Shown: positions 23,461-37,168, counted from the stretch's first letter. The stretch is 64,000 nucleotides of DNA from Sipunculus nudus (GCA_026874595.1 CM049310.1:85971056-86035055), one strand, 5' to 3'. The notes: a model not told the origin generated them from the sequence alone. Made by a program: numbers and translations.

Positions 23461-23880
23461 TACACTTTTTATTTTATCCCCTCTATGATAGGACATATTA
23501 TGGTCCCATAATCCGTCTGTCCGTGTCTTTTAATTTTATTAAGGTCAGAGGTCACTAGGCTACATTGTGGTGTCGCCATAAAAACTAAATTATCAGGAAT
23601 ATGATGGCTTTTGATTAAATTCAACCAAAATATTAATCAATGTAATATCTCTTCCTTAGTTTGATTTCAAGCAAAATCTATGCATGTTTAAATAGGTCAG
23701 AGGTCACAAGACAGGTGGTACCATGATGAAAATATGAATATTAACCAATACAGTTTAATTATCACCTGTATTACATTCTCAGCTAAGTTGTGCATATTTA
23801 ATGTGGTCAGAGGTCACAAGATATGACAAACATATTAGGCACCATTTGCAGTGCTCTTGTGTCCTGCTTTTATGAGCTTT
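23461..23880. repeat. GGTCA-rich tandem repeat
   Basis: Three diverged units share AGGTCAGAGGTCAC (23542, 23694, 23804) and interval sequence such as ATTAANNAATNNAAT...TGCATNTTTAA. The region opens with CCGTCTGTCCGTGT, a motif common in mollusc repeats. Each GGTCA motif is a DR1-type site. No gene. Confidence 0.65.
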
Positions 23881-25690
23881 TGAGTCTCTTTTGTTTCAGA
23901 GCAGCCATTAATGTATGCATGCTCACATATCTGACTTTAAGGCATGGCAGTTAAACATACCAGCTAGTATATAGATTTGTATTATAGCTTAAACATTAAC
24001 ATATTTTGTCAATCAATCCTCCTTCCCACAGTTTATTTAAAAATATTTGCCTTATACTAGTGTATCACTTGAATGTTGGTTTAAATGATTATAGTCCAAT
24101 GCTCATATTTATTAGTTTAATTACTTAATTATCAATAAAAGAATAAATTCATTGCTTATTGCTTCATGAGTATTAATATCACTTATATCCAAGCCTGGTA
24201 ATAAAATTAATTGAATTTACAAGACAGAAGACCAAAAGTCATATTTAAAACAAAAATTAAGATCTGTAGAAAATGCATATTTTATTAGTAATTCTACTTC
24301 TTATAGTGTGAAGACCTAAAGAATATATTGTTTAAAATATTTTCAATGTTTAAAAAATCTTTGCTTTATTTTAAAACACCAGGGAAATTTTTTTTGGTTT
24401 AATTTTTTTTGGGTGAAAATTACGTTCATTAATTGGCAGGTGTGTAATATCTTAAGTCAGTGACTTGCCTCCGTTGAGAGCCCTTCATCTCTCTGTGTTT
24501 ATGTTCATTCCATAAAGTCATCTTATGCCCAGATAATAATGCCCTGACAAGCGAGGTTCTCCAGGTAACTGATGTCATGGTAACCATCTAGTACAGACAG
24601 CTTCATGATATAACAATTATAAAAAAATGGTACATACTAATGTGGGGGAAATCATAGGCCATTGTACATCAAGTGTTTTGTGTCAGAAAATTTGTTGTTT
24701 GCTTGGCATCACTGTATCAATATATGATTCAGACTGGTTGATGACATGGGCCTTAGAATATCTGTCACATATTATATCTCTGGATTTAGTTGATATTTGA
24801 TATCTGTCATAGCATTTTAATATTTGCTACAGAAATATTTACATGAATGAAATTTGTGGGTCTGACATTATTAAGTTATGTTTGTTGTAACCAGAGCACT
24901 ATTTAAAAAAGATTCAGAGATCTGTAGGGATGTTTAAAAGCAGTTGTGTTTTAAATCTGTTATATAATTGATGGTGGTACCACTTATCACCTTTGTTGCA
25001 CAACTCCTGTGAGGCCAAACCGTGGAAATATCAATTTTTGGTCTAGCAGTGCTGGGAATGACAACCTTGAAAATGCTTGCTATGGTCTTAAAATGTCAAA
25101 AATGTTGACAGATGTGTCCTAAGGGGGTAATTTCCCATATTTTCCTTAGAAATTTGACTTTTTCTATGAAGGGACTATTACAGTTGCATCTATCATAATT
25201 ATACAGTTGACTTTGGGAATTTAAGGGACAAGCATTCTCAATTAATCACAAATTTGCACATTGTTTGGCATAACATTTTTAAATAAAAGAGTCAATCATT
25301 AACAAAAGATCAGAAAAAATAAAATGAAACTAAAAAAATTAAAATGTCAAAATTTGATTCTGATACTGTTAACAATAAAGAATATTATAAGAAATACTGG
25401 TGAGTATTTGGTATATGACAGCAGTGTTTCAAATAATTAACTCTATTTCAGACGCATGACTTCAGGTTTCATTATCGATGTATACCAAAGATTCTCTTTT
25501 ATATTGATTATATTTCTTTACATTTAGTACCAATTTATTAAAGAACAAATTGAATAATTAAATTTTACAAAATTTAGCAAACAACGATCTCTGCAGTTAC
25601 TTGTATCTTTGTACCATAAAACTTTGGAGACTTTTCTCTTCATCAGTCATGGTCACAAGATTTTATTTGCAAAATCAGTTGGGAAAATTA
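23881..25690. other. AT-rich intergenic DNA; complex patch at 24420-24620
   Basis: The stretch 24420-24620 is non-repetitive and less AT-rich, and includes an X-box-like GATGTCATGGTAAC near 24564. It could be a conserved noncoding element, but nothing in the sequence proves this. The remainder holds nothing I can support. Confidence 0.3.
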
Positions 25691-26050
25691 ACTCCTCTGT
25701 TCATGTGTCTGTCCATCTGTCTGTCAACTCCTTCCATCCATCTGTTCGAAATTGGCTTATGGACCCATTTTAAGCCAAAATATTTGACCAAAACCTTCAT
25801 CTTCCACATATAGCTCACCCACCTGCAGATGAAGAAACTTATCAATTTTGACATTACAGGGTCAAAGGTCAATTCCACAGGATCCTCTTCTTGAAAAAGC
25901 TTGTGGACGCAACTTTTCATCCCAAACCATCAGTGTTTCAGATATAGCTCACATATCCAAAGAAGAAGAAACTATTGATTTTGAGGACAAATGTCAAGGT
26001 CACAGAATTGTCCCACTTGATTGATTTTCAAATTGTTTAATACAACCAGT
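25691..26050. repeat. GTCTGTC / GGTCA repeat, two units
   Basis: Opens with TGTCTGTCCATCTGTCTGTC and contains two units: ATATAGCTCACCCACCTGCA...GAAGAAAC...GGTCAAAGGTCA near 25808, and ATATAGCTCACATATCCAAA...GAAGAAAC...TGTCAAGGTCAC near 25937. Similar sequences are widespread in mollusc genomes (established knowledge, recalled rather than searched). A DR1-type site GGGTCAAAGGTCA lies at 25859-25871. Confidence 0.6.
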
Positions 26051-28554
26051 CGGAGTGTGCCTTCATACTAGGAGATGCTCCATTTTGTAGTGTTGACCCT
26101 TCGCTGCTATGTTAACTGAATTTTTTCAGTGTAAGCCAAGATCATATTTTCCACTTTGACTTTTTTATGTCATTGATGCCAGCTACCATTTACAGTAAAG
26201 CAGAGAGTAAAACATAAGACCCCTAGGTTTCTTGTTATATACTGAGTTTGTAAATCAGTATTCTGCATGGAGACTTGTCAGATATAAATATGGATTAGAG
26301 CAGGAACTATAGGGAACCGACATTCAGGCTTTCAGAGTTAGCATAGATCACTGATTGACTGGGAGTAGTGATGGCCAATGTGTGTTAAGCTGATACCAGT
26401 GTAGATATTCTTTACAGTAATGGTTCATTAAGGAAACCCCTAAAAATATGTCTGTAGTATATTACCCAGGTCATTGTAGAAGCACGTTCATGCAGACTAT
26501 ATTATATATCTCAGTGTCCCTTGGGACTACACATTCATGTTAGGATATGGATGTAGGATATAGTATGCACCAGAATACAGGAGAATATCCAGGATCCCAG
26601 ATGAAAAATAAATTGATTTAGAGGACTTTAAGGACCCTGTGTTGATAATTTAAATCATTAATCCTTTAAAGAATACTTTCCTCGGGCTCTGATTCACTTG
26701 TCCATATACATAATTTCAGTGCAACTTTATTGTACATTTAGTATTAGCAGTATTATAATTCATTTATTTATATTCATGTATCCTTCAGTGGAAGTGTGTT
26801 ATTAGCAGGGCAGGGATTAATATGTAGATTCAGACATGTCCTTGCATTAATAGTATACATATAAATGTATATCTGGAATTCTACATAAATGCCTCCCAAC
26901 TTATTCAAAACAAATTTAAGCAAGAAAAATCCCAGCATTTTAGTTTTTTAAATTTCATATTGAATTTAAAATATTCAATTTCTTTTAAATTTGCGTAGGT
27001 CTGTGAATATCTTGCAAATCTGATTTTAATTAATAAACTGTAGGTTGGTGTCACAGAATATTCAAACTCTAGCGAAATTCCAAAGGGATTAATGTTGGTT
27101 ACTATTATTATAATCATGTGAAAATGAAAATATTATTATTATAGTCATAGTAATAATAATAAAGAAAATATATGAATAATAATTAAAATGAAAAAAATTA
27201 TTAACACTGAACTCATACACATATTTTTACAGATACTGAGTTGCAAATGTATGTAAATGTGTACAAAACTCCCTGAATAGAACAGACCTTTAGGCTGCCT
27301 TTCTATACATGTAGGCCTCTGCACAGGTCTCGATCACACATGTAAAATCCAACAAGTGTACGTATTATCTTTGTCCCCTTTCCATATGTGCAGCTTCCCT
27401 TGCAGGTCTTGCATGCCGATCCAGCAGTGTTTGATTTCTGCGGGGGCCTGCATGCTGACGCCATCTGTAGTATATAATTTAAGATAAAAGTTAAGATGAA
27501 AGATAAAAGAGCTTACAGTGCTGTAAGGCTGAATAAAAGAATATATAACAAGTTTTCATTGAGAAAAGGCCCAGAATTAAGCCTGACGTATGGCAGGAGA
27601 TAGCTCTATCTAAAGTACCTGCCTCAAGCCTCTTTCACTTTTATAATTTATACACTGAATATTGGATTAAATAATAATATATCAGTAAACTTAGTAAAGG
27701 AATTATAAATATAAGTGCATGCGTTAACAACAATAAATGGGTCATAGCATGGCTTGCGGGGACCCACACATATTTAGGAAATGCAGCCTAATTAAGATCA
27801 AGAACCATCGCTCTTAAAGAATGCTGAAGTCATGAGTTTACTATCTGTTAATCATCAACCAGCTTCATAGGAAGAAGAAAGTCAAAGAGCACAAGACATT
27901 TTTATCTATTGTTCCCATTATTAATGTAACTGAATGAAGCGATACAGGTGTAATTACAAATTATTGTAACAAGACATTTCACTGAATGGAAAGGTAATGG
28001 GAAAAATCTAATCAAGGAGAAAGTCATTTCATCGAGTTTCAATTTAAATATATTTATAGTAAGACTTTCACCATGGCACAGTCAAATTAGTCATGGCCTG
28101 ACAGAAGCATGGGTGATTATATGAAGAAAAGAATTTAATATCTGGTGCAATGCCACTTTGAGTGATCCAGTCTGCATGTATTGCAGAGCAACGATTAAAA
28201 CTGCCTGGTTAATAAGTATCACACATCACTGTCTCATTTCCTGTTTTCCTGTCCTGCTTATCATATTTACTGCCCACAATGAAAGAGATACTTTTCATCA
28301 TTTTTACCTGTTTTAGAACACTACACTTTTCTAAAGTCTGTTTTCTTACAGCCCTAGCTCCCACATATGGGTGTAGCCAGAAAATAAAGAAGGGGGTTGG
28401 GGAATACCTGCAATTAGCAGCAGCTGGTTAAATGATGCACAGTCATTCATATATATATGTAATATAAAATGTTAAAATATTGAAAATCTGACTTGAAACA
28501 TCTGTCATATGCCTATAACAATACATAATATTTTAGGAAATTATATCAGATCAC
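26051..28554. other. AT-rich intergenic DNA; complex patch at 27770-28270
   Basis: No open frame of note. The segment 27770-28270 is non-repetitive with several TAAT cores and might be regulatory. A G-rich fragment at 28375-28410 resembles the repeats near 33.8-34.1 kb. Confidence 0.3.
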
Positions 28555-28785
28555 TTTTTTAATCTCGCCTGGGCAGATTTTAAACTTGCCTTAGTGATAT
28601 AAGGTGGAATTTAAACTTGCCTGGATGATATACCAGACAGATTTTAAACTTGCCTAGTCAAGGTTATAATCCTGGCTTGCTCCATGATGGATTTTAATCT
28701 CACCTAGGTGAGATTGCAATTGTGATCTCGTCTAGGTGAATTTAAAACGCGCCTGCATTTCAATCTCGTCTCTGACATATAAATA
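28555..28785. repeat. Palindromic repeat block built on TTTAAACTTGCCTAG
   Basis: Five to six copies of a motif near TTTTAAACTTGCCTNG, some inverted (CACCTAGGTGAGATTGCAAT), lie between CTCGCCTGGG at the left and TCTCTGACATATAAATATAT at the right. The layout parallels the block at 7045-7395, although the internal motif differs. Confidence 0.65.
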
Positions 28786-30934
28786 TATATATGCATATAA
28801 ACTTATATTTGTCTGAAAATCAAGGTTAAAATCCAGTAAAATTTTAAATCCATTTAAAGAGGCCCAATCACCTATGAAGCATGTTGAATTAACATGAAAA
28901 ATAGCTTATTCCCTTTAAAATAAATTTTTACCTGCCAAAACATTGCCCTGAATCCATTTGCTTACTCTTATATATAAATGAGTGTTAAAACAATGGACCA
29001 GACTTAAGGTGTCAACTTAAACATAGCACGTGCGACTCTGTGAATCCCTGAGCCACAACACCTGCCAATCACGAGATGCCATGACTGACTTGGCCCAAAA
29101 ATGCATTACATGTGCCCGCTGGCTGAAACTTCATGTGTTGCTGCTCACAATCAACCTCCAGTCATGTGGCCTTGTTATGGTAAACAGACACACCTGGACT
29201 GTGTTTACAAGCACGCAGAGCCGTAACAAGGTGTCAAACAGCCAAATGCAAGTACTGAGACTGTAAGCTGTGATATATAGATATATATATTTTGTATAAA
29301 GCATGACTGAGCTGATAGTGTGAAGGAAAAGGCATAATATTGCTCCTGATTAAGTTCCTTTAAGTGAAAATCATGGAAAGATGAATAAAAGGTGTAAATT
29401 TTTGCAAGAAAATTAAGTCCATAATCATTTGTGTGGAATCATCTGGAATGCATCATTCATTACCTCTCATTTCTTAATTTTCTCATCACAAATTCAGAAA
29501 ATATGTCCCAGGTTGCATATAACAATCATTCAATTTGATATGCACTTGCTGATATGCCATATATTTAAAATGGAGTTAAAAGAATGAATAAAATCAGGCC
29601 AACAGGTGTATTTGAATGGACTGCATATGTGTATACTGTATTTATATGTGTGACAAATGAACATTGAATGATTGGAAACCATTTTCATAGTTTTTGGCAA
29701 GCATTAATTATATCAGATTTGATTTTAATTGATAATAGCATGCACAAATGCAATGTAAAAGATTTTTGACAGGTACTATATGTATAAGATTTGATTATAA
29801 TTTATAATATTATGTACATGTAAGGTAAAATATTTATTATTTTTAATCTTTAGTCGTTTGTTTTTCCATTTTGTGATGCTGTGCTGTGGTTGTTTTTTTT
29901 TTTTTTTGCAAGGGTTTCAAATTAGATTCACTTAAGGGAAGTCAGGGGTGTGGAAATATGAAACTCAGATCTTAAAAAAGAGGGGTGGGCCCAGGCTGGA
30001 AAAATAAGCCTGATCCCCTTTGAAAAAGTTTGAGGCAGCAGGAAAACAGGGGGGGGGTCAACTTCTGTTAGCATTTTGTAGTAATGCTAGCCACAGTTCC
30101 TACATACCAGTAGTTCTTCTTAATTCAGAGTCTTGGCTTAGTCTGCAGAAAGCTTACACAATGCAATTTATACCCTGCATTCAGATCAACATATGCTGCT
30201 TCATCTAAATTTACATCTAATAAATAAACTTTTTCAGGAGTTTTGTTTTACTGCAAAGTGAACAGGTCGCAGTGTCTGTCAATGAACCATTTTGTTTTAG
30301 GGGGCATTTCAGCCAGGTAATCAAATCAGGGTTATAGCTCCTAAATGGTACCAACTTTTAAGGATATATATATACTGAAAAGTTCTTTGTCGTTTATCCA
30401 TCACTGTTCAGGGTATTCCATCTTCTTTTAATTCCACTGTCAGCTGCACCTGTGGCACTGCTTAAAACAGCATCAGTATCCACAGTCAATATATTCCGGC
30501 TAATGCCATAGCAACCACCAGTTAAGCTGTTATTTATATAGAATTAAGACAGATTTATCAGTCTCTAAGTTAAATATTTTAAAAGTCATAAGAGCTTGGA
30601 AAAACTGCTTGGATGAGTCATCCTGTCTGCGACCGTGTTATTCAAGTCTCCAGTCAGGCTGGTTCTTCCTGGGGTTTTATCTAGATGTGAATATTTTGCC
30701 TTAAAGGAAGGACGTTTTTTGGTTGTTGCTGTCATCTTTGTAAACATCCTGTCACTATAAAACATTGTTATGAGAAAACTGATAGACATAGTCACAAAGT
30801 GTAATGAAAGGAAGAGCTGATTAGATTAAACAAGAGCCATAGATCCAGCATTATATTCTGGAATAACTCCCTCTTACATTTATTTATAATCATCTTGTAA
30901 GACATCAGCTTCCTACCACATAGCTGTGACAACC
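28786..30934. other. Intergenic DNA; complex patch at 29010-29275
   Basis: The patch 29010-29275 is less AT-rich and non-repetitive. It has one 78-codon frame (29030-29266 +) without recognisable similarity or splice context, so I do not call it. A poly-T tract and G-rich fragments (29896-30058) resemble repeat debris. Confidence 0.3.
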
Positions 30935-31345
30935 TGACTCAGTAGGCAATGATAATTGGACTGGTAAGCCTTCTTGAGTCTTGATACAAGCAGTATCCAG
31001 GAATGCATCGCAGTGGTCTTCCATCATGTTGCATTTATATTATGGTAAAACCACCCATAATCCTAACATTATGCTATGGATGATTATTTAACACAAGAGA
31101 ATACTTGTGAACTTCAACCTAAACTGAAACCCTAAGCTGTCTCTATGGTAAGAAGTCATTTCCTGTATCGCCTGCAAGTAACCTTTGAGAGCCATGATTG
31201 TGTTCATGCTGCCATAAATTCAACAAACATGCAGAGGGGTTTACCAATATGCCGAGTTAAAATGGAACTTTTCTTGCTCATGTTTGGTGTTATTAGAAAG
31301 TACACAAAAAATGCAAATGTTTGGTCTGTTTATGTTAATTGACAG
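30935..31345 (+). repeat. Dispersed repeat family Y, copy 2
   Basis: Second copy of the family at 9905-10290, with GGAATGCATCGCAGTGGTCT, TCCATCATGTTGC, CCCATAATCCTAACATTATG, AAATTCAACAAACATG, GTTTACCAATAT and TTAGAAAGTACAC in the same order and orientation. Confidence 0.7.
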
Positions 31346-33749
31346 TTTATCTGTTGAAAATATTTGCCTTATAATTCCTCTGACCTAGATGTAAAGACAC
31401 TCTGGCAGGCCAGTAATCTGGTTGTATTGTCAGAGGGTTCATATGATACTACCTACCACACCTCTTATCTATAAGTTGACTGAACCATTAATAGACTACC
31501 CCTATGGTAAAGTAGGCTGTCCTGGGAGTCAGGGCAGAAGAGCTATTCAAGTGTTGTACCACCTGGATTAAAATGCCTCTCAAGAATTATTTTATATTTG
31601 TAGAACACCTGGATAAAATTAATGTCTCCTTTTCTACAGGCCTCTGTGCATCTTATTGATGCTCTTATTTTGCATTGCCTGGATGAAGATGTAAACTTCA
31701 AGTTTGTGTGGTGGTAGCTTCCAGCTAAAAATGTCATTGGTTTGAGTAGCTGCACCTCATGGCTAAATATAGGTTGTTGTAATCAGGGCAGGTGAAGACA
31801 ATTTTCTTGCAGGTGACTTGATCAACGCCAAATGTGAGCAGAATTGCATTTTGACATCTCCAGCTTCAGACTGTATTCAGAGCCAGGCAGGGCAGAGAGG
31901 AAACAGGTGTACCTGGCCTACATTATTAACTGAGACAATGAGGATGATTACAGCATGGCACAAATAATGCCACGGGCCACAGAGATGTTATCCTCTCGGG
32001 GCGATGTTTCTTAATCCTCTATCTCATCACAGAGTCTCTCTAAGCTAGGATTATTTGTATTTGACATGAGTATAACTCAGTGGCGGGATAAAATATCACG
32101 CTGTTAAGCAAAATGAAACATGATTGAAACGCCAGTTGCTGGATCTAAAATCAGCCCCTCAGCTTGATCCTCCTCGACACCACTATCTACACTTAATGCT
32201 AGTCGAGGAGCTGAGGGCTCAGATTGCTGTGGATTTATTCCATCTGACCTTAACAGCAATACGGTATCCTTGCTAGCACTCAGAGGGAATGGAACAGTAA
32301 TTTGTCTATTTGGGTTGAATGAAATACCACTGTGTGTCACTTAATGAATTTAAAAGCTACATATATGGGATTTTCTAAGTTAGAGTACTTAAGACAGTTG
32401 ATTATCTGAAAATAAAATCTTGACCTCAGGCATATTCAAATTTTAGAATACAGTATCAGCATGGCACTGTTTTGTGGACTTATATTAAACTACTTATCAA
32501 TATATCTCAAAAGCCATTTTTGTTTATCCTCTATCATGTGTTATCTACCCTAAAACTGAAATGATAAATTTTGAGTCAATAAACAGTTTAAAATTCCATG
32601 TTTCAACAAGACAGAAATATGATGGAGGAAAAAAAAATTGCTTTTGAGATATTGTCATTTAGTAGAGTATTATAGTCCACTTAAAATTTGACTTGCTATT
32701 TCTGGGTGACTAAAAGAGCATACCTTCTACAATTAAAAAAAAATCAAAATATTAAAAGATCATATAAAATGAATGAAAGGTTAAATAATATACATACCAT
32801 CACAACAGTGATTGTACCAGGTTTAAAATAATGTGTACTTTATTGGGGTCTGCTTTTTTTTTAATTGATTTGTGATGTAGGGTTTTTGCCGATAATGCTA
32901 CCTGAAGGCTTGATCATTCGGCTTCCTGGGATTTTTTATATTATGGACCCCTTCCTGGGTCCGCTGCAACAATTGCAGCACCTGTGATTTGCATCCATTG
33001 AGAGAAGATTTGTATTGCAATCAGTGAGTGTCATTATCGCAGCAGCATCTTATTGTGAGCTGAGGACGGGTCCAGTAATCAGTGGTGTTAATGATTGGTT
33101 CTCTCCAGTTCACCTCTGATCTGCCTCTGGCTGTGTCATTTTATTAAGCCTGTTAATGCCTTGTGAGGATGGAGACAGCATCCCCCTCAGTAGCCACTCA
33201 ACATAATGAGGCTGGCAAGCTGAAGTGGTCCTATCTTATCAGGTTTTAGGTTACAATATGGGAATTGCAGGAACAAGAAATTTTAGGCACCTGCAGGCCA
33301 AAATAAAATGTTGCAAATGGGAAAATGACAAAAATGGCACATAATCAGTATGAGGACCTGTATGATTTCATTGTAAAATTTAGCGCTGGATGAAACATTG
33401 AAATTGTAGTAGGGCAATTAAAAGTAACATCCTATATTTGTCCAGATCAGTCCAACATAAATGTTTAACCAAAGGCATAACTCTGAAACTAATCTTCAGT
33501 CATTTTCATTCTTGGAGATGTGAAATCATATTCATAATACCTCTTTGTCCTAAAATACCTGTACAAATACTTTTTTTCACCCATATTTTAACGTAATGCC
33601 CAGAAATAATCTGTTGCTTAACCATGCTTATTGAAATTGGCACAAACAAATCATGCTTGAAAAAACACTTTGAGTTTATATTTTATTCTTTATTTCTATT
33701 ATTATGATTCTACCCAAATTGTATGCATTCCAATGCAAGGGCAATATAC
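31346..33749. other. Intergenic DNA with two complex, non-repetitive stretches
   Basis: The stretches 31750-32340 and 32930-33230 stand out by higher complexity, lower AT content and lack of repeats, and could be conserved regulatory elements of the downstream gene or a neighbour. The minus-strand frame 32104-32340 (78 codons) is unlike any family I know. The remainder is AT-rich. Confidence 0.3.
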
Positions 33750-34100
33750 CCCATCGGGCAAGGGGCACTGCCCCCCCCCCCCAACTGCTTAAGACTGAAT
33801 GGTTTGTCCAGAAATGACTCAGTGGGGGTGTATCCAGGGTAAGGTCCAACATAGAACTAAAGACAAAACCTATAAAAAAAGGTCCTCAGGGGGCCCATGC
33901 CACAAACATTGCATGGGTGGATCCAGGATTTAAGGAAAAGGGGGGGGGGGGACGGAGGGTCCAACCCAGGAGGACTTATGACAAGGCCTAAAGAAAGGTG
34001 ACCCCTGGTTCAGAAAGGGGGGGGGGGAATTCCAGCCGCAAACATTGGTCTGAAACCCTTAAAAAAAGGTTGCAGCAGCTGAAAAGGGGACACCCCCTCC
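33750..34100. repeat. G/C homopolymer-rich repeat fragments
   Basis: A poly-C run after GGGGCACTG (about 33769-33782) and two poly-G runs (about 33941-33950 and 34017-34027) are set in similar contexts: GGATCCAGGATTTAAGG, GGTCCAAC and CCACAAACATT. These are at least two diverged copies of one repeat. The frame at 33998-34267 lies over it and is not credited. Confidence 0.55.
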
Positions 34101-35204
34101 CCAACTGGATCTGCTTCTGTTTAGTTAATTGCTGTCACCATGGGAATTGCCATCACAACGTGACCACAAAACTGCAGTGTCACATACTATATATAGTTGT
34201 GAAACATTATAAGGTTAGGGAAACTCTATCATTTAAATGTGGCCAACTAGTGTACATGATTATCTGATTAGGGTACCAAATGTCTATCATGAACAGATGA
34301 CATCAGAAGAGGATATAATTATGTGAAATAAAAGAATAAATTCATTGTGCATGCACAGCTAAAAAAATACCTTGATGTGAATGTGTGATAAAATTATCTG
34401 AGAAAATAAGCCTCTACATCTATATAATATCACAGGCACTAGAATTGTTATTAACAGTTCAAGCGCCTGTGATAATATATAAAAAGTTGTTTGATTCTTG
34501 TAGACATGTTATTTATAAATAAAATAAAGAAGTCTAATACTCTAAAAAGAGATTATGAATAAATTAAACACAGTAATATGGTAAGCAAATGTTTTATTTA
34601 TGATTATACACAATATGACTTTCTAAAAGACTAGAGTATATCATGATTGTTTTATACAATATACAGGACAAGGTTGTTTAGTTGGTTTTTAATGTGGGGT
34701 TAAACACTGGTATACGGTAAAACCATTATATTTATTCATTGTTTTATGTACTATACTTCTAGAATTCTTGTTATTACGCTGTATTGTATATGATTGCTCC
34801 TTATAGTGTACAGGGGAATTAAAGATCGGTCATCTGTATGTACTGGTATAGGTGGATGTAAATATTGCATTTTTTTTGCTGTGAATTTAAGACAGGATGT
34901 GAATGAAATATTTTAGATCAATATTCAGGAATTTTACATATATACAAGTAGATAAAAAGTTTGTGCTTACATTTGCTTTTGCTTATATTTGTAATTTTTT
35001 TATCAAATAAAATTGTATGAATATGTTTGAATGAAACATTTAGATGTATATCTGTGACTTGTATATATAATCGTTGGATATTTTGTGTTTTATCATATGT
35101 GCTTGTATTTATTTTTCTTTATTTTTTTCAAATACATAAATAAAACATTTGGTTAAAATATAACTGCGTTTTATTCATTTTTAATCTCCGGTTTCAGAAA
35201 TTAG
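34101..35204. other. AT-rich intergenic DNA
   Basis: Nothing supported. Confidence 0.45.
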
Positions 35205-35525
35205 GTAAATTATGGTAAGTTTCTCCTTGTAGAGACTACAATCGGAGTTTGTCCTAGTAGAGACTACGATCAGTGTTTTTCCCAGTAGAGACTATATATG
35301 ATCGGAGTTTGTCCTAGTAGAATCGCCAATTCTACTAGTAGAAAGTCTAATTATGTTGTGGTCTCTGGTTGATCGGAGTTTGTCCTATAGTAGAGGCTAT
35401 GATCGGAATTTGTCCTAGTAGAATCGCCGATCCTGCTAGTAGAAAGTCTGATCTGAGTTTCTCCTAGTAGAAAGTCCGATCGGACTTTGTCCTATAGTAA
35501 GATCGACGATTCTACTATATACTGT
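35205..35525. repeat. Tandem/inverted block built on GATCGGAGTTTGTCCTAGTA
   Basis: At least seven copies of a GATCGGAGTTTGTCC motif (near 35240, 35268, 35299, 35371, 35401, 35449, 35479) alternate with palindromic TCTACTAGTAGA and GTAGAGACTAC segments. This is a third block of the same general style as 7045 and 28555. No coding capacity. Confidence 0.75.
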
Positions 35526-36899
35526 GACGAAATGCAGTGTTCACTCCTTATCTTTTAGACTAAGTACAGTATTATATTTACCCACAATATTCAATTCCTT
35601 AGCGTTTAAATCAAATTTATACGTGTACTTTACTGAACTAAAAACACTGCTGTTAGTGGGCCTTACAAATCATGCGATAAAATATATACCAATTTGGGCC
35701 AATAGACCTATAAAGTCTAGTCAAATAGTTTTCAAATATAAATATTAGGGCCTATAGACCTAATGACCCGGACCACATGCCTGTACTTACAACAAGAAAT
35801 GACCATTGTTTTTTAATCCGTCAGTCACAATGATTATGATATCGACAGTTTTACATTCTGGAATTCAAAACGAATGTAGGACCATGCAGGCTCTAGGTAG
35901 CAAAAATGAAATTGTTACTAGGCAGCGATCTAATATATTGATTTAATTATACCCCGAGTAAATACTACTCATTTTTGTTTAGGCCTACACTCTATCAGAT
36001 AATTAGCAGCTATTCTATGGAATCACCTACCAATAGACACTACAAATGTGCAGAAAACTTACAGCTGAATTTAAAAAGGTTATTATTAACGGGACCAGTT
36101 GGTTTCAAATGTAAGTGTAAAAGTGTAACTATGATGATATAGTTATATCTGTTCTTAACAATCTCTGTATAACAATATGGTATCTCTGTAGTGTTGTATA
36201 TTCAAGAAATTCCTGAACATTTTATAATATAATATCCTAACTTGAAAGTTTTATGCTTGATGGATAAGTCTGAACCCTTTTTAATCTGTCTGCTTTTTAA
36301 TACGCATAATTGTAGTATTTTATAGGTCATTTATGAACACATCACTACATGTTGGCCTACACATATCTTTTTCCCATATATTAATCTATTTTTTTAATAT
36401 TTATATGTGTCTTTTACTTATGTCTTTGTCTCTATGTATCGTCTGTGAGAATAGCCAACGGCTAATATTTTACTATGTTGTAAAAACGGACGGAAAATAT
36501 TTTTTTTTAGTTTTGTATGATCGAGTTAGCAGACAACTGATTTGCCCAATCATCGTGGCTATTATATCTCTTAATGAACGTTTGTATTTTGATATCTATA
36601 GGCCTATAGTGTTCACGAGTTAATTAATTATTGTCATTAGTGAGGACCACGCACCAAGTCTTATGCATAATTTATGGTTATGTTGCATGCCTTAAATGCA
36701 TTTTGATGACACGTATAACTATAAACATGGCCAAGGCCTACCGAACAAAAAACAAAAAGTCCAGAATCAGGGCTTATCATTTTAACCAAATGAACTTATA
36801 ATAAAAATATTATATTAATAAAAAAATGAGATTAATTGAAAATTAGAAATAAAGATTCTAACTCGCTATGAATAAAATCACATTTACGAATGATTTGGG
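35526..36899. other. Intergenic DNA upstream of the kinase gene
   Basis: A 96-codon frame (36333-36623 +) is hydrophobic but has no recognisable similarity. No gene is supported. Confidence 0.4.
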
Positions 36900-36915
36900 T
36901 TTTGTTTAAATGGTT

Positions 36916-36987
36916 AGCCTATAACTTACCGTTTGGGCAGCCTATAACTTACCGTTTGGGCCGCGTGGTTTTCCGTGAACCGCGCGG
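36916..36987. repeat. 23-bp direct repeat plus hairpin in the putative promoter
   Basis: AGCCTATAACTTACCGTTTG GGC occurs twice without spacing. The GC-rich imperfect hairpin (nine of ten arm positions pair) follows at once. Tandem promoter repeats of this kind can hold paired factor sites. Confidence 0.7.
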
Positions 36988-37168
36988 GAAACCAAACATA
37001 ATGGTCCGAATAAGTGAATATATTATCAGCAACTTGGCAAAAGTTCGGTTGAGCTGTCTATATTAATTATAAAGATTAATTTAAATTAAATAATTATTAT
37101 ATTTAATGCAGTGCTTTTTGCTTCAAACCCAATACTACAGATCCTGTGTCATCAAAACGGCCGTACGC

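Noticed and set aside
32104-32340. 78-codon minus-strand frame as an exon
   Set aside because: No acceptable flanking splice pair was identified and the product resembles nothing known.
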